From the NCBI GenBank assembly GCA_018396675.1, contig JAGTQX010000003.1, forward strand, positions 1 through 64,000: a stretch of DNA of 64,000 bases. Direction: 5' to 3'. The stretch is from Candidatus Bathyarchaeota archaeon. Its GTDB lineage: Archaea > Thermoproteota > Bathyarchaeia > Bathyarchaeales > Bathycorpusculaceae. The position numbers and the translations under genes are program-made. The notes beneath the pieces are model-generated. The model searched no databases. It was not told the DNA's origin and worked only from the letters and a program-made list of their open reading frames with translations. Shown piece after piece: positions 49,721-60,014 of the stretch (position 1 is its first letter; each line of letters begins with the position of its first letter).

Positions 49721-49800
49721 ATTGACCCCTTCTAAACTCCGTTTTTTCCGTAAGTAAGCCTCATAGCTTATTAATTAAGCCTTGAGTATTTAGGCATTGA

Positions 49801-50700
49801 ATGTCATCGGCTGAGATTGCGGTTCAAGCATTTAGAAAACTTGAAAACGAAGACCTTAGGATACTGCAGATAATTGAGACGGCAATGGTGAAACACGAGT
49901 TTGTTCCAAAAGAGTTAATTGTGAATTTTTCAAAATTCAGCGAAGAAAAAGTGGATTTTAGGCTTGAAAGACTTGACAAGTTTCACCTTATCCGTCAAAC
50001 TAAACAGCCGTACATTGGCTACGCTTTAAACTATGCGGGATACGATTGTTTAGCCATAAACGCCTTCGTTAAAGCTGGAATAGTTGAAGCCTTCGGCAAA
50101 CCTTTAGGCGTAGGCAAAGAGGCAGATGTTTACGACGCCTTAACGCCTACGGGCGAACGTATAGCAATAAAATTTCATAGACTTGGGAGAATAAGCTTTC
50201 GCCAAACGCGGAGAAAACGCGGCTGGACAACGGAAGATGTGAACTGGCTGCTCCGCTCAAGGAAAGCCGCAGAAAAAGAGTTCGAAGCATTACAAATGGT
50301 TTTCAAAAAAGGCGTAACAGTGCCTAAACCCATAAGCCAGAACCGCCACGCCATAGCCATGGGCGCAATAGAAGGCGCAGAACTCGCCGAATGGCAGGAA
50401 ATCCCGAAACCAGAAAAAGTACTGCGCGAAATTCTCCGCAACGTGAGAAAAGCCTACTTAAAAGCGGGAATCATACACGCAGACTTAAGCGAATATAACA
50501 TAATCCTAAAACCAGACGCGCATATCCTCATAATAGATTGGCCGCAATACGTGACACGAGGGCATCCGAACGTTAATCAGCTTTTAAAGCGGGACATCGA
50601 AAATGTTGTAGGTTTTTTTAAACGCAAGCACTTGCTACAAGCAGACGTTGACGAGGTTTTGGCTTACGTGAAAGGCGAAACAGCACATCTCACTTTTTAA
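49801..50700 (+). CDS. rio2: RIO2 serine/threonine kinase
   Basis: N-terminal wHTH plus GVGKEADVYDALTPTGERIAIKFHRLGR...HADLSEYNII...IDWPQYV. Confidence 0.95.
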   Translation: MSSAEIAVQAFRKLENEDLRILQIIETAMVKHEFVPKELIVNFSKFSEEKVDFRLERLDKFHLIRQTKQPYIGYALNYAGYDCLAINAFVKAGIVEAFGKPLGVGKEADVYDALTPTGERIAIKFHRLGRISFRQTRRKRGWTTEDVNWLLRSRKAAEKEFEALQMVFKKGVTVPKPISQNRHAIAMGAIEGAELAEWQEIPKPEKVLREILRNVRKAYLKAGIIHADLSEYNIILKPDAHILIIDWPQYVTRGHPNVNQLLKRDIENVVGFFKRKHLLQADVDEVLAYVKGETAHLTF

Positions 50701-50929
50701 GTGCGTCTAAAACTATGTAGAGCACGTTGTTGCCGCGTAGCAGAACGTTTCCGTAGTTAGCTATCGGCTGGTCGTCTCTGCATTCAGCCGCGCCTTCCAA
50801 GAGAATGTTCATGTGCCCGTCGCACTTTATCATTTTACCCTTATACTCGCATCCGTTTTTCAGCACAACCGATATGCTTGCGTTCAACTGTTTGATGAGG
50901 ACGTTAAGAGGCTTTTTGCTTGGCTCCAT
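50690..50929 (-). CDS. Sm/Lsm-like protein
   Basis: KPLNVLIKQLNASISVVLKNGCEYKGKMIKCDGHMNILLEGA...GNVLLRGNNVLYI. Confidence 0.9.
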   Translation of the reverse strand: MEPSKKPLNVLIKQLNASISVVLKNGCEYKGKMIKCDGHMNILLEGAAECRDDQPIANYGNVLLRGNNVLYIVLDALKK

Positions 50930-51044
50930 AATAGCACCTTAAACCTTTTTTAGCCTTAACCTATAATCCACGTAAATGTTACATATAAAAGTTTTATTTC
51001 CCAAAACGGGAAATGGAACAAAAAAGTGGGCTTTGTTTGGTTTT

Positions 51045-51230
51045 TTACTGTTTTGCTTCCACTATTTTTGCGATGGGAGCGTTTTTCTTCACGGATTCAA
51101 TACCGTTTAAGCATGCGTCCTTTGAAGAATAAGCTTCACTTACCGCAATTATCTCGCCGTTCGGTGCCACAAGACGAAATCTAAATTTTCCACTTTTGTC
51201 TTTAAACCATTCAAATTTTGGTTCAGGCAA
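51045..51230 (-). CDS. DUF1508 (YegP-like) protein
   Basis: FEWFKDKSGKFRFRLVAPNGEIIAVSEAYSSKDACLNGIESVKKNA. Confidence 0.88.
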   Translation of the reverse strand: MPEPKFEWFKDKSGKFRFRLVAPNGEIIAVSEAYSSKDACLNGIESVKKNAPIAKIVEAKQ

Positions 51231-51360
51231 TTTTCACAACTCCACTAGTCTTTTAATTATTGGATAGTTAGCTTAAAAAAATTTGTGGTTATCTCTGAAA
51301 ATTACACGAAAATTTATAACATGTGAGTTTCTTAAATCTAAAAAAATAAAAACGGGATGT

Positions 51361-51840
51361 TTAGACGAATATTCCCAGTATTCCGAGAATCCCAAGTATT
51401 ATGGCGATTATGCCGATTATAGTTTGGAATCCGCCGAGCCACTTAACAACCTTCGCCAAATCTTTGCCTATTGCGGGTATGCTTGGCAAAAGACCTAAAA
51501 TCAGTATTAGTCCAGCTATTATTGCAACTATTCCCTGCAGTCCAAAATACCAAATCCCAAGAATTATGGCTATAATGCCAATAATCGTTTGAAATCCGCC
51601 CAACCATTTGGCAACCTTTTCTAAACTTTTTCCAACAGCAGGGATGTTCGGCAGAATACCCATCGCAAGTATAAGTCCAGCCACAATGTTTGTTATCTCT
51701 ATAATCACGTGTTTCACCGTATACTCTTGTTGTCTTGTTAAGTTTATAAGATTTGGGGATGAGAGTTTACGAAGACGTGTTTTCCAAAGAATTAAAAGCT
51801 TTAAGCATCTAGTTTTAGTGCGGAGAAACCGTTTATGCAT
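51361..51840 (-). CDS. Small membrane protein with internal tandem duplication (true start probably downstream of 51840)
   Basis: KWLGGFQTIIGIIAIILGI occurs twice; the long-ORF N-terminus overlaps hutH. Confidence 0.6.
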   Translation of the reverse strand: MHKRFLRTKTRCLKLLILWKTRLRKLSSPNLINLTRQQEYTVKHVIIEITNIVAGLILAMGILPNIPAVGKSLEKVAKWLGGFQTIIGIIAIILGIWYFGLQGIVAIIAGLILILGLLPSIPAIGKDLAKVVKWLGGFQTIIGIIAIILGILGILGIFV

Positions 51841-53364
51841 CAGGTGCAGATAGACGGAGAAACGTTAACAATAGAAGATGTTGTCAAAGTTGCATGCCAA
51901 AACGCGAAGGTCAAAATTCCAGAAGACGTAAAAACTCGTGTGAAACGGTGCCGCGAGGTTCTGGAGGAACTTTTAGAGAAAGGAGAAACTGTTTACGGCG
52001 TAAACACCGGTTTCGGAGCGTTGAGCAACACTAGGATATCAAGGCAGGAGCTTCGGCAACTTCAAACAAACCTTATCAGAAGCCATTCTGCTGGTGTTGG
52101 AAAACCCTTAAGCAGAGAAATCGTCCGCGCCACCATGCTCCTGCGAGCAAACACTTTAGCTAAAGGGTATTCAGGCATACGTTTGGAGACGCTTGAAACA
52201 CTTGTGGAGATGCTTAACAAGGGAGTGCATCCGGTGATACCGTCGAAGGGTTCTGTTGGCGCAAGCGGAGACTTGGCGCCGCTGTCCCACATGGTTCTCG
52301 TTTTGATAGGCGAAGGCGAAGCCGAATATCAAGGCAAAGTCATGTGTGGAAAGGAAGCCATGGAAAAAGCTGGAATAAAGCCTATCCAACTTGACTTTAA
52401 GGAAGGCATAGCTCTAAACAACGGCACGCAGTTAATGACTGCAGTCGCAGCGTTAACAGTCCACGAAGCGGAAACGCTAATCAAAAACGCGGAAATAGCC
52501 GCCGCACTAACAACGGAAGCCTTGCTTGGAGTTTCAGACGCCCTAGACGAGAAAATTCACAAGGTGCGACCTCACGAAGGACAAGCAACTACAGCGAAAA
52601 ACATTAAAGCGCTAATCGCCGGAAGCAAACTTGTCCAAACCGGAAAAGAAGCTGTAGCAAAAAACGACCGTCCACACGACCCTTACAGTCTACGGTGCGC
52701 ACCGCAAGTTTTAGGCGCGGCGAGAGATGCAATCGCCTACGTTAGAAGAGTTGTGGAAGTTGAAATAAACTCGGCGACTGACAACCCGCTGGTTTTCCCG
52801 GAAGAAAAAACTTGCCTTTCTGGCGGAAACTTCCACGGTCAACCATTATCCTTGGCCATGGACATGCTTGGAATAGCCCTAACAATCGTAGGCAACATTT
52901 CAGAAAGACGAATAGCCCGCTTGCTAGATGAAAAACTGAACAAGGGACTACCACCATTCCTCACACCGCCACAATCAAAAAGCGGACTGAACAGTGGATT
53001 AATGACTGCACAATACACGGCCGCCGCTCTAGCGTCAGAAAACAAGATATTGGCGCATCCAGCATGCGTCGATTCCATTCCAACATCAGCCAACTTCGAA
53101 GACTTCGTAAGCATGGGAACAACAGCAGCCCAGAAAGCCATGCAAATACTGGAAAACACGGAACACATAATAGCAATAGAGCTTTTATGCGCAGCCCAAG
53201 CGGTAGAATACCGCGGACCGGAAAAACTTGGAATTGGAACCATGAAAGCCTACAAGGCGATAAGAAAAATGGTGCCGCCGCTGACAACGGACAGAGCGCT
53301 TAGCGGAGACATAGAAAAGATTAAACAAGCCATCAAAAACGAAACTTTGACCGCCGTATCTTAA
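51835..53364 (+). CDS. hutH: Histidine ammonia-lyase
   Basis: GSVGASGDLAPLSHM MIO motif; YGVNTGFGALSNTRI. Confidence 0.93.
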   Translation: MHQVQIDGETLTIEDVVKVACQNAKVKIPEDVKTRVKRCREVLEELLEKGETVYGVNTGFGALSNTRISRQELRQLQTNLIRSHSAGVGKPLSREIVRATMLLRANTLAKGYSGIRLETLETLVEMLNKGVHPVIPSKGSVGASGDLAPLSHMVLVLIGEGEAEYQGKVMCGKEAMEKAGIKPIQLDFKEGIALNNGTQLMTAVAALTVHEAETLIKNAEIAAALTTEALLGVSDALDEKIHKVRPHEGQATTAKNIKALIAGSKLVQTGKEAVAKNDRPHDPYSLRCAPQVLGAARDAIAYVRRVVEVEINSATDNPLVFPEEKTCLSGGNFHGQPLSLAMDMLGIALTIVGNISERRIARLLDEKLNKGLPPFLTPPQSKSGLNSGLMTAQYTAAALASENKILAHPACVDSIPTSANFEDFVSMGTTAAQKAMQILENTEHIIAIELLCAAQAVEYRGPEKLGIGTMKAYKAIRKMVPPLTTDRALSGDIEKIKQAIKNETLTAVS

Positions 53365-53381
53365 CACTGTCAAAGAACATT

Positions 53382-53924
53382 TTAAATTGTGATTATTTCT
53401 GGAATCAGCTTCTCCTTAGTCACTTTTAACAAGGCGACTGTTGGTTTAGCCACAAACGGCGGAATCGGATTCGTTGGGCTTCCAGGGTTTATGAACAGAA
53501 CATTGCCTTCCCATTTAACGTTGGGGTGATGCGTGTGTCCATAAACAAGCACGTTGAAGCCGTTTTGCTTCACGATTTCCCGCATTTTGCTCATTCCAAA
53601 AAGGGTTCCAGGATCATGCATAACGCCGATTTTCCAGTCTACAACCTTAACAGTGTTTATTTTCGGCAGTTTTCCGCGGATTTCAGGGCCGTCCATGTTT
53701 CCGTAAACGGCTAATACAGGTGCGATTTGCTCGAGCTTATCTATAACGGATAAGTCAACCAAGTCGCCGGCGTGTATTATGTAGTCAACTTTTTCAAAGA
53801 TTTCGAAAACTTTGTTTGGGATTTCTCTGGCGCGGACTGGCACGTGTGTGTCTGAAATTAATCCAAGATTTTTTGCAGCGCCAGATTCCTGCATGTGACG
53901 TGCAAGTGCTTCCTTGTTGAGCAT
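53382..53924 (-). CDS. YfcE/MJ0936-type metallophosphoesterase
   Basis: LGLISDTHVPVRAREIP...IIHAGDLVD...VYGNMDGPE...VYGHTHHP. Confidence 0.92.
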   Translation of the reverse strand: MLNKEALARHMQESGAAKNLGLISDTHVPVRAREIPNKVFEIFEKVDYIIHAGDLVDLSVIDKLEQIAPVLAVYGNMDGPEIRGKLPKINTVKVVDWKIGVMHDPGTLFGMSKMREIVKQNGFNVLVYGHTHHPNVKWEGNVLFINPGSPTNPIPPFVAKPTVALLKVTKEKLIPEIITI

Positions 53925-54029
53925 TTGAGGCGCGCCTCTCTGATTAGTTTTAACGAGAAATTAGTAGATAAGTTTAAAGGAACTAAATGGCGATTTTTAC
54001 GCCTTTAAAGCATTAAGGTTACGCTTGAA

Positions 54030-54335
54030 TCATTCGGTGAAGAAGCCTTTATCCTTCAATATTTGAATTTGGTTCTTTTTGTAGCGCCAAACGATGTCGC
54101 CGCGTGTTTCAGACTGGAAATCCCATGGTGAAACAAGAACAACATCACCTTGCCTTATCCACGCTCGCCGCTTCATTTTTCCGCGAATTCTACAGTTGCG
54201 AATGCAACCGTCTTGGCATTTCACCAGTATTCTGTCGAAGCCAAGCATTTTCTCGGCGATTCCTAGCACGTCGCTGCCTTGCGGCAGAACCATGTCGCTG
54301 AGTTCGTCCTCGCTGATAACTTTCCTTTTGCCCAA
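54030..54335 (-). CDS. eif1A: Translation initiation factor aIF1A
   Basis: LVKCQDGCIRNCRIRGKMKRRAWIRQGDVVLVSPWDFQ. Confidence 0.95.
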   Translation of the reverse strand: MGKRKVISEDELSDMVLPQGSDVLGIAEKMLGFDRILVKCQDGCIRNCRIRGKMKRRAWIRQGDVVLVSPWDFQSETRGDIVWRYKKNQIQILKDKGFFTE

Positions 54336-54351
54336 TTAACCACGCAGCTTC

Positions 54352-55626
54352 TTATGCTAACCTTTGTATTGGGGATTTCTGTTTTTCCCAGCATTCGTGG
54401 CAGTAAACTGGCCTATTTGGGTCTGGCTTAAACGGGATTTCGCATTCTGCACCGCATTCGGCGCAAACTGCCATGTATTTTTTTGGTTGCTCATCGAATT
54501 CTGTTTGGATATTGTTTTCCAGTTCTTTTATAGTAGTTTTTGTCAAAGCTTTTATCCTTTTTAGTTCTGCGGTTTCGCTGTAGCTTACAAGGGTTATGGC
54601 TGTTCCTTCGCGTCCAACACGGGCTGTTCTGCCAATTCTGTGGAAATAAACCAGAGCGTCTAATGGGACGTCATAGTTAATTATGTGCGTTACGCCTTGA
54701 ATGTCCAAGCCTCTTGCAGCCACGTCAGTCGCCACTAACAAGCGAATTTTGCCTTTCCTGAAAGATTCAAGGATAAAGTCTCTTTGTGCTTGTGTAAAGC
54801 CGCCGTGTAAAGGTTTCACGTTGTAACTTTTTTGGCTTAACTTTTTGGCGAGTGTGCTGGCGCCTTCGCGTGTCTTGCAGAAGATTATTGCTCGTCCAAT
54901 GTGGTTTTCTTCTAGGATGCTATGTAATGCTTGGAACTTGCCTTTCGGGTTAACAAGCATGTAGTATTGGCTTATCTGTGTTAGCGCGATTTCATCCTTG
55001 CTTACAAGTATTTTTTCCGGGTTTTTCATGTAGCTATCGCATAGGCCCATTACGTTTTGGTCTATGGTTGCCGAGAAGAGGCTTGTCTGCCTGTTTAACG
55101 GAACCTGTGAAAGTATGAATTCCACGTCTTCTCTGAAACCCATGTCAAGCATTCTGTCGGCTTCATCTAGAACCACTGCTTTAACGCCTGTTAAATCCAA
55201 TGTTCCACGTTTAATATGGTCGATTATACGTCCAGGCGTGCCGATAACTATGTGGACGCCGTTTTTTAAAGCATCTACCTGTTTCTGGATTGATGCTCCG
55301 CCGTAGATTGGCAAAACTTTAAGCGGCGTGTATCTGCCTATTCGGCTTATGTGCTCGGCAACTTGAACTGCAAGTTCACGGGTTGGCTCTAAAACCAAGC
55401 CTTGAACTTTTTTGTTTGCGAAATCAACATGTTCGACAAGCGGTATTCCAAATGCGGCAGTCTTGCCAGTTCCAGTTTGGGCTTGTCCAATAACGTCCTT
55501 GCCTTCAAGCAGCGGAATTATAGCCTGCGCTTGAATTGGAAAAAGGTCGCTGAATCCAAGCTCTTCGATGCCATTCATTACCGTGCTGCTTAATGGCAGG
55601 TCTTTGAAGTGTTTTATTTGATTCAT
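54352..55626 (-). CDS. DEAD-box RNA helicase with C-terminal zinc ribbon
   Basis: AQTGTGKTAAFGIPL, VLDEADRML, SAT, HRIGRTARVGREG; C-terminal CAECGAECEIPFKPDPNRPVYCHEC. Confidence 0.95.
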   Translation of the reverse strand: MNQIKHFKDLPLSSTVMNGIEELGFSDLFPIQAQAIIPLLEGKDVIGQAQTGTGKTAAFGIPLVEHVDFANKKVQGLVLEPTRELAVQVAEHISRIGRYTPLKVLPIYGGASIQKQVDALKNGVHIVIGTPGRIIDHIKRGTLDLTGVKAVVLDEADRMLDMGFREDVEFILSQVPLNRQTSLFSATIDQNVMGLCDSYMKNPEKILVSKDEIALTQISQYYMLVNPKGKFQALHSILEENHIGRAIIFCKTREGASTLAKKLSQKSYNVKPLHGGFTQAQRDFILESFRKGKIRLLVATDVAARGLDIQGVTHIINYDVPLDALVYFHRIGRTARVGREGTAITLVSYSETAELKRIKALTKTTIKELENNIQTEFDEQPKKYMAVCAECGAECEIPFKPDPNRPVYCHECWEKQKSPIQRLA

Positions 55627-55822
55627 TTACTTGTTCCTCCTTAATCACAAAATCTCATATGCGTTTTTCAAAAGCCTCAAAAGCCTTCAAAGTCGCACAT
55701 GAATCTTTGCGACTGCTTCCCAGTGTGCAGTCAACTATAAAAAGGTTTACTGCTGAATCATCATGTTTTAAGATTGTCTGAACGTTCCAGCACAAGAGTT
55801 TAAAATATTTTGACGCTTAAAA

Positions 55823-57277
55823 ATGGATGAGGGCTTAATTGCGGAAGGGAAACAGATGCAGAGAGCATATGCCTTTGCTGAAAATGAAGAGGTTGCACGG
55901 TTCATAGCGAATAACGGCGTGCGAATTCTTAACCTATGCCACATTCCGGAGGATGGACGCCTTAAAACTTTGAGTTTTTCAACAGTAAACCGCGAAAGGG
56001 TTTTGGAAATTTTGGAGTTCGGTGAGAGAGCAGACGGCTCGAACCTTTTCTCTTTTATTCCATCAGACAAAAGTGATATCTACATTAAACCGAATATTGG
56101 AAGAGCGTTTATGAACCCGTTTGCGGATACTTCGACGCTTAATGTTTTGTGTGATTATTTGGATGAGAATGGTAAGCCTTTGGATGTCGCCCCCAAGAAC
56201 GTTTTATGCAGGGCTGAAGAGCGGTTGGAGTCTTCAAATGGTGTGCGCTTGAAGGCGTTGGCTGAGCTTGAGTTTTACATAATTGCCAAAGCAGATGGGT
56301 GTGTTTTCCAAAATGCACCTGATAGGCATTATCATGAGTCTTCCCCTTTTTCGCGTTTTGAGTCTTTAAGGAACGCTGTTCTGGTTGCGCTTTCGGATGT
56401 CGGTGTCGCCACAAAGTATGCGCATAGCGAAGTTGGACAGTTGATTTTTAAAGATGGGGTTTTTATGGAGCAGCATGAAGTGGAGTTTTTGCCTCAGAGC
56501 TTGGCGGAAACTGCTGAAAACATTGCAGTTGCTAAGTGGGTTATAAGGAATGTTTGTGCAAAACATGGGGTTGCGGTTTCTTTTTCTCCAAAGGTTTCGT
56601 TGGAGCATGCTGGAAACGGCATGCACGTTCACTTTTACGCTGTTAAGAACAGCGCTAACATAATTGCTAATCCGAATGGAACTTTAAGCGTTGAAGGATT
56701 GAAAATTATTGGCGGACTGTTGAGGTTTGCGCCTAGTCTAACGGCTTTTGGAAATCCAACGCCGATTTCGTATTTGCGGTTCATATCCCGTAAAGAGTCA
56801 CCTATGCACATATGCTGGAGTGCAAGAAACCGTTTGGCGCTTATACGCATACCATTATGGTGGAGTTTCGCAGGCGTAAGCGCAAAAGAACGGGCTAAGG
56901 GCGTTAAGGAAACAATTGAGTTTAGGGCGCCGGACCCGTTTGCAGATGCTTACTTGCTTTTCGCCGGAATGGCGGTGGCAGTGCGTTATGGTTTGGAGAA
57001 TCCGGATGAAGCCTTGAAAATTGCTGAAAAACTGCACATTGAAGGAAAAAACAAGGGTAAAAGGCTTAAAACGTTGCCGAAGTCGTGTTACGAATCCGCG
57101 GCAAACCTTAAAAAAGACCGGAGGCTTTACGAGGCACACGGCATTTTTCCGAAAGTGTTAATTGATAAGACTATTGAGAAACTGAAAGCCTATAAGGACA
57201 AAGAATTGTGGAAGAGCATAGCGGATAAGCCGGGAAAAATCCAAAAAGTTATACAGCAGTACATTCATCAAGGTTGA
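55823..57277 (+). CDS. Glutamine synthetase-family protein
   Basis: ELEFYI; EVEFLPQSLAETAENI; GNGMHVHF; ARNRLALIRIP; EFRAPDPFADAYLLFAGM. Confidence 0.85.
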   Translation: MDEGLIAEGKQMQRAYAFAENEEVARFIANNGVRILNLCHIPEDGRLKTLSFSTVNRERVLEILEFGERADGSNLFSFIPSDKSDIYIKPNIGRAFMNPFADTSTLNVLCDYLDENGKPLDVAPKNVLCRAEERLESSNGVRLKALAELEFYIIAKADGCVFQNAPDRHYHESSPFSRFESLRNAVLVALSDVGVATKYAHSEVGQLIFKDGVFMEQHEVEFLPQSLAETAENIAVAKWVIRNVCAKHGVAVSFSPKVSLEHAGNGMHVHFYAVKNSANIIANPNGTLSVEGLKIIGGLLRFAPSLTAFGNPTPISYLRFISRKESPMHICWSARNRLALIRIPLWWSFAGVSAKERAKGVKETIEFRAPDPFADAYLLFAGMAVAVRYGLENPDEALKIAEKLHIEGKNKGKRLKTLPKSCYESAANLKKDRRLYEAHGIFPKVLIDKTIEKLKAYKDKELWKSIADKPGKIQKVIQQYIHQG

Positions 57278-57528
57278 AACAAACAGAACATGACTTCGCT
57301 TTTGAGAGTTTAATTGTTGTTGTCTTTTCAATTTTTGCGTCGACAACATTTGAGGTTGAATTGAGGTTATTTCAAACTTTTAGAAGCCAAAGATTTTGTT
57401 TAACGGGTTTACGCCTTTCTGATAAAGTGTAAAGCCTCAATTTTAGCCATCTATGGAGCCTCACATGAAATAATCAAAGTTTTCTAAAAATCCAGCTAAT
57501 TTTTGGTAAGGTTTATCTTTAACGGGTA

Positions 57529-58257
57529 ATGTTAGGCTACAAGCTTAAAATGTGCAGGCTGAGGCGTGAACTGATGATAAAGGCTGTGGTGTTCGACCTT
57601 GACGGAACTCTCGTGAAATTTAACATAGACTTCAGGGCGGTTAGGGCAGAGGTCAAAAGTTTTCTAATAACGCAGGGAACGCCGGCTTCTGTGCTGTCCA
57701 TAAACGAGAGCATATTTGAGATGTTGAAGAAAACTGAAATTTTCATGAAAAACAGTGGCAAGCTGGAAAAGGACGTTGAAGAAATCCGCAAAAAAGCCTT
57801 TGAGATAGCTGAAAAGTACGAGTTGGAAGCAGCTAAAACAACAAGTTTGCTTCCAGGTGTTAAGGACACTTTGCAAACTTTGAAAAGGATGGGTTTGAAA
57901 ATTGGTTTATGCACGGTTAACAGCAGAAAATCAACAGACTACATTATTAAAAGATTCGGGATAACCGAGTATTTTGAGGCGGTAACTCCAAGAGACGCTG
58001 TTAAACGCGTCAAACCAGATGTGGAACATTTAAAAACGACGTTTAAAGCGTTAAGCGTAAGCTCAAAAGAGGTGCTTGTTGTTGGAGATGGCATAATGGA
58101 CATGAAATGTGCAAAAGACCTTGAAGCCATAGCAGTGGGCTTGCCAACAGGCGTATCCACGACAGCGGAGCTGATAGACGCTGGAGCAAACTATGTGATA
58201 ACTTCAATAACAGACTTGCCCGCGTTGATAGAACAAATAAACAAAATTTTAGGATGA
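57529..58257 (+). CDS. HAD-superfamily hydrolase
   Basis: VVFDLDGTLVKFN...VVGDGIMDMKCAK. Confidence 0.92.
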   Translation: MLGYKLKMCRLRRELMIKAVVFDLDGTLVKFNIDFRAVRAEVKSFLITQGTPASVLSINESIFEMLKKTEIFMKNSGKLEKDVEEIRKKAFEIAEKYELEAAKTTSLLPGVKDTLQTLKRMGLKIGLCTVNSRKSTDYIIKRFGITEYFEAVTPRDAVKRVKPDVEHLKTTFKALSVSSKEVLVVGDGIMDMKCAKDLEAIAVGLPTGVSTTAELIDAGANYVITSITDLPALIEQINKILG

Positions 58258-58287
58258 AGCCCTTCGATAGATTCAGGCGAAAACGAG

Positions 58288-58692
58288 TTAGGCAGGTTTA
58301 AAATGGTACCTTGGCCACTGCGGCCACTGTTGGGTTTGTTGACATTCCTCGAACTCTAATGTTAATGGCATTCCAACTTTTATTTTGTCTAAAGGTGTTT
58401 CTTTAATCATTCCTGGAATTTTGACGCCGTTCTCAAGCTGCACTATGCCTACAGCGTATGGCGCCATGGTTTGAAACTGTGTGGGCGCTACGTGAATCAC
58501 AGTGTATGTTAATAGTTTTCCAGTTTTGGGAAGTTCAACCCAGTCAAATTCTTTTGATAAACAGCTATCACATAAAGGCCGTGGTGGCATGTGGATTTTG
58601 CCGCATTTTCTGCATTTTCCACCGATCAGCTTTTTCTGGCTTATAGCCTTGTAAAACTGTTCTATTGTGAAGGATGATGATTGTGCGCTCAT
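58288..58692 (-). CDS. DUF35 OB-fold/zinc-ribbon protein (thiolase partner)
   Basis: GGKCRKCGKIHMPPRPLCDSC...LLTYTVIHVAPTQFQTMAPYAVGIVQLENGVKIPGMI. Confidence 0.88.
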   Translation of the reverse strand: MSAQSSSFTIEQFYKAISQKKLIGGKCRKCGKIHMPPRPLCDSCLSKEFDWVELPKTGKLLTYTVIHVAPTQFQTMAPYAVGIVQLENGVKIPGMIKETPLDKIKVGMPLTLEFEECQQTQQWPQWPRYHFKPA

Positions 58693-58694
58693 GT

Positions 58695-59924
58695 TTAGCC
58701 TCTCCTGTAAATGTGAACCGTGGCTGTCGCGCCTGAACCGCCGACGTTGTGTGTTAAGCCAATTTCCGCATCTGCCACTTGTCTCTTTTCCGCTTGTCCA
58801 GTCAACTGCAAGTATATTTCGTAGGCTTGGGCGGTTCCTGTGGCGCCTACTGGATGCCCCTTCGCTTTTAGGCCACCGCTCGTGTTTACGGGTATTCTGC
58901 CTTTAAGTGCTGTTTCGCCATTTTCAGCCATACGTCCGCCTTCGCCGGGCCTACAGAAGCCTAGATCCTCATAAGCGATTATTTCTGCTATTGTGAAACA
59001 GTCATGCACTTCTGCAACGTCTATGTCGCTCGGCGTTAAGCCAGCCATTTCGTAAGCCGTTTTTGCAGCTAGTTTCGCCGCTCTAATCGATGTGAATTCT
59101 TCGCGTTCATACATTCCTATTGTGTCACTTGCCTGTCCGCTTCCAATTATGTGAACGGGTGCGTCCGTGTATCTCTTGGCAAGTTCAGGCTTTGTTAGAA
59201 TTAGGCAGCTTGCCCCGTCTGTGATGAGTGAACAGTCGTAAAGTTTCAATGGCCAAGCCACGACTCGTGAAGACAACGCTTGTTCAAGGGTTATTTCTTT
59301 CTGCATCTGCGCTTTTGGGTTCAAACTTCCATTGTAGTGATTTTTGACGGCTATTTGCGCCATCTGTTTTTCTGTTGTGCCATACTTATGCATGTGCGCT
59401 GTAGCCATAAGCGCGAACAATCCTGGAAAAGTTATGCCATGCCACTGTTCAAAAGGAAAATCGGAAGCCATAGCCAAGAACTCAGTAACTTCAGGCGTGC
59501 TTCTGTGAGTCATTTTTTCAACGCCGCCAACCATGACGACATCACACAATCCGGAAGCCACAGCATACACAGCAGCTTTTAAGGCCACTCCGGAAGAGCA
59601 GCATGCGGCTTCGGTGCGTGTAGCCGGCACATGCAGTAGCCCAGCCCAGTCCGCGGCGGTTGCGCCAGTATGTCCTTGATGCTCATAGGATTCACCCATA
59701 TGCCCAATAAACAGCGCTTTAATATCTCTTTTAGGATCCAAGTTTGGGCATCGTTCATAAGCTTCTTTAGCAGCTTCAGCGAAGAGTTCACGTGCGTATA
59801 ATCCGTCAATTTTTCCAAACTTTGATAAGCCAGCGGATACGATGGAAGCTAAAGGTTTACCCTTCAATCGCAACTTCCTCTTCATAATTGATTGGCTAAT
59901 TAGAAAAGTAAATAATGTTGACAC
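58695..59924 (-). CDS. Thiolase-family protein with active-site Cys
   Basis: TRTEAACCSSGVALKAAVYAV; GLKAKGHPVGATGTAQ; HNVGGSGATATV. Confidence 0.88.
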   Translation of the reverse strand: MSTLFTFLISQSIMKRKLRLKGKPLASIVSAGLSKFGKIDGLYARELFAEAAKEAYERCPNLDPKRDIKALFIGHMGESYEHQGHTGATAADWAGLLHVPATRTEAACCSSGVALKAAVYAVASGLCDVVMVGGVEKMTHRSTPEVTEFLAMASDFPFEQWHGITFPGLFALMATAHMHKYGTTEKQMAQIAVKNHYNGSLNPKAQMQKEITLEQALSSRVVAWPLKLYDCSLITDGASCLILTKPELAKRYTDAPVHIIGSGQASDTIGMYEREEFTSIRAAKLAAKTAYEMAGLTPSDIDVAEVHDCFTIAEIIAYEDLGFCRPGEGGRMAENGETALKGRIPVNTSGGLKAKGHPVGATGTAQAYEIYLQLTGQAEKRQVADAEIGLTHNVGGSGATATVHIYRRG

Positions 59925-60014
59925 AAGTATTTAAGTTTAGTAATTATTTTTTAGGGGGATTATTCGCAAAATAATTAAAAATGGGAATGTTGAGGCTTGT
60001 TGTTTTAAGTTGTA

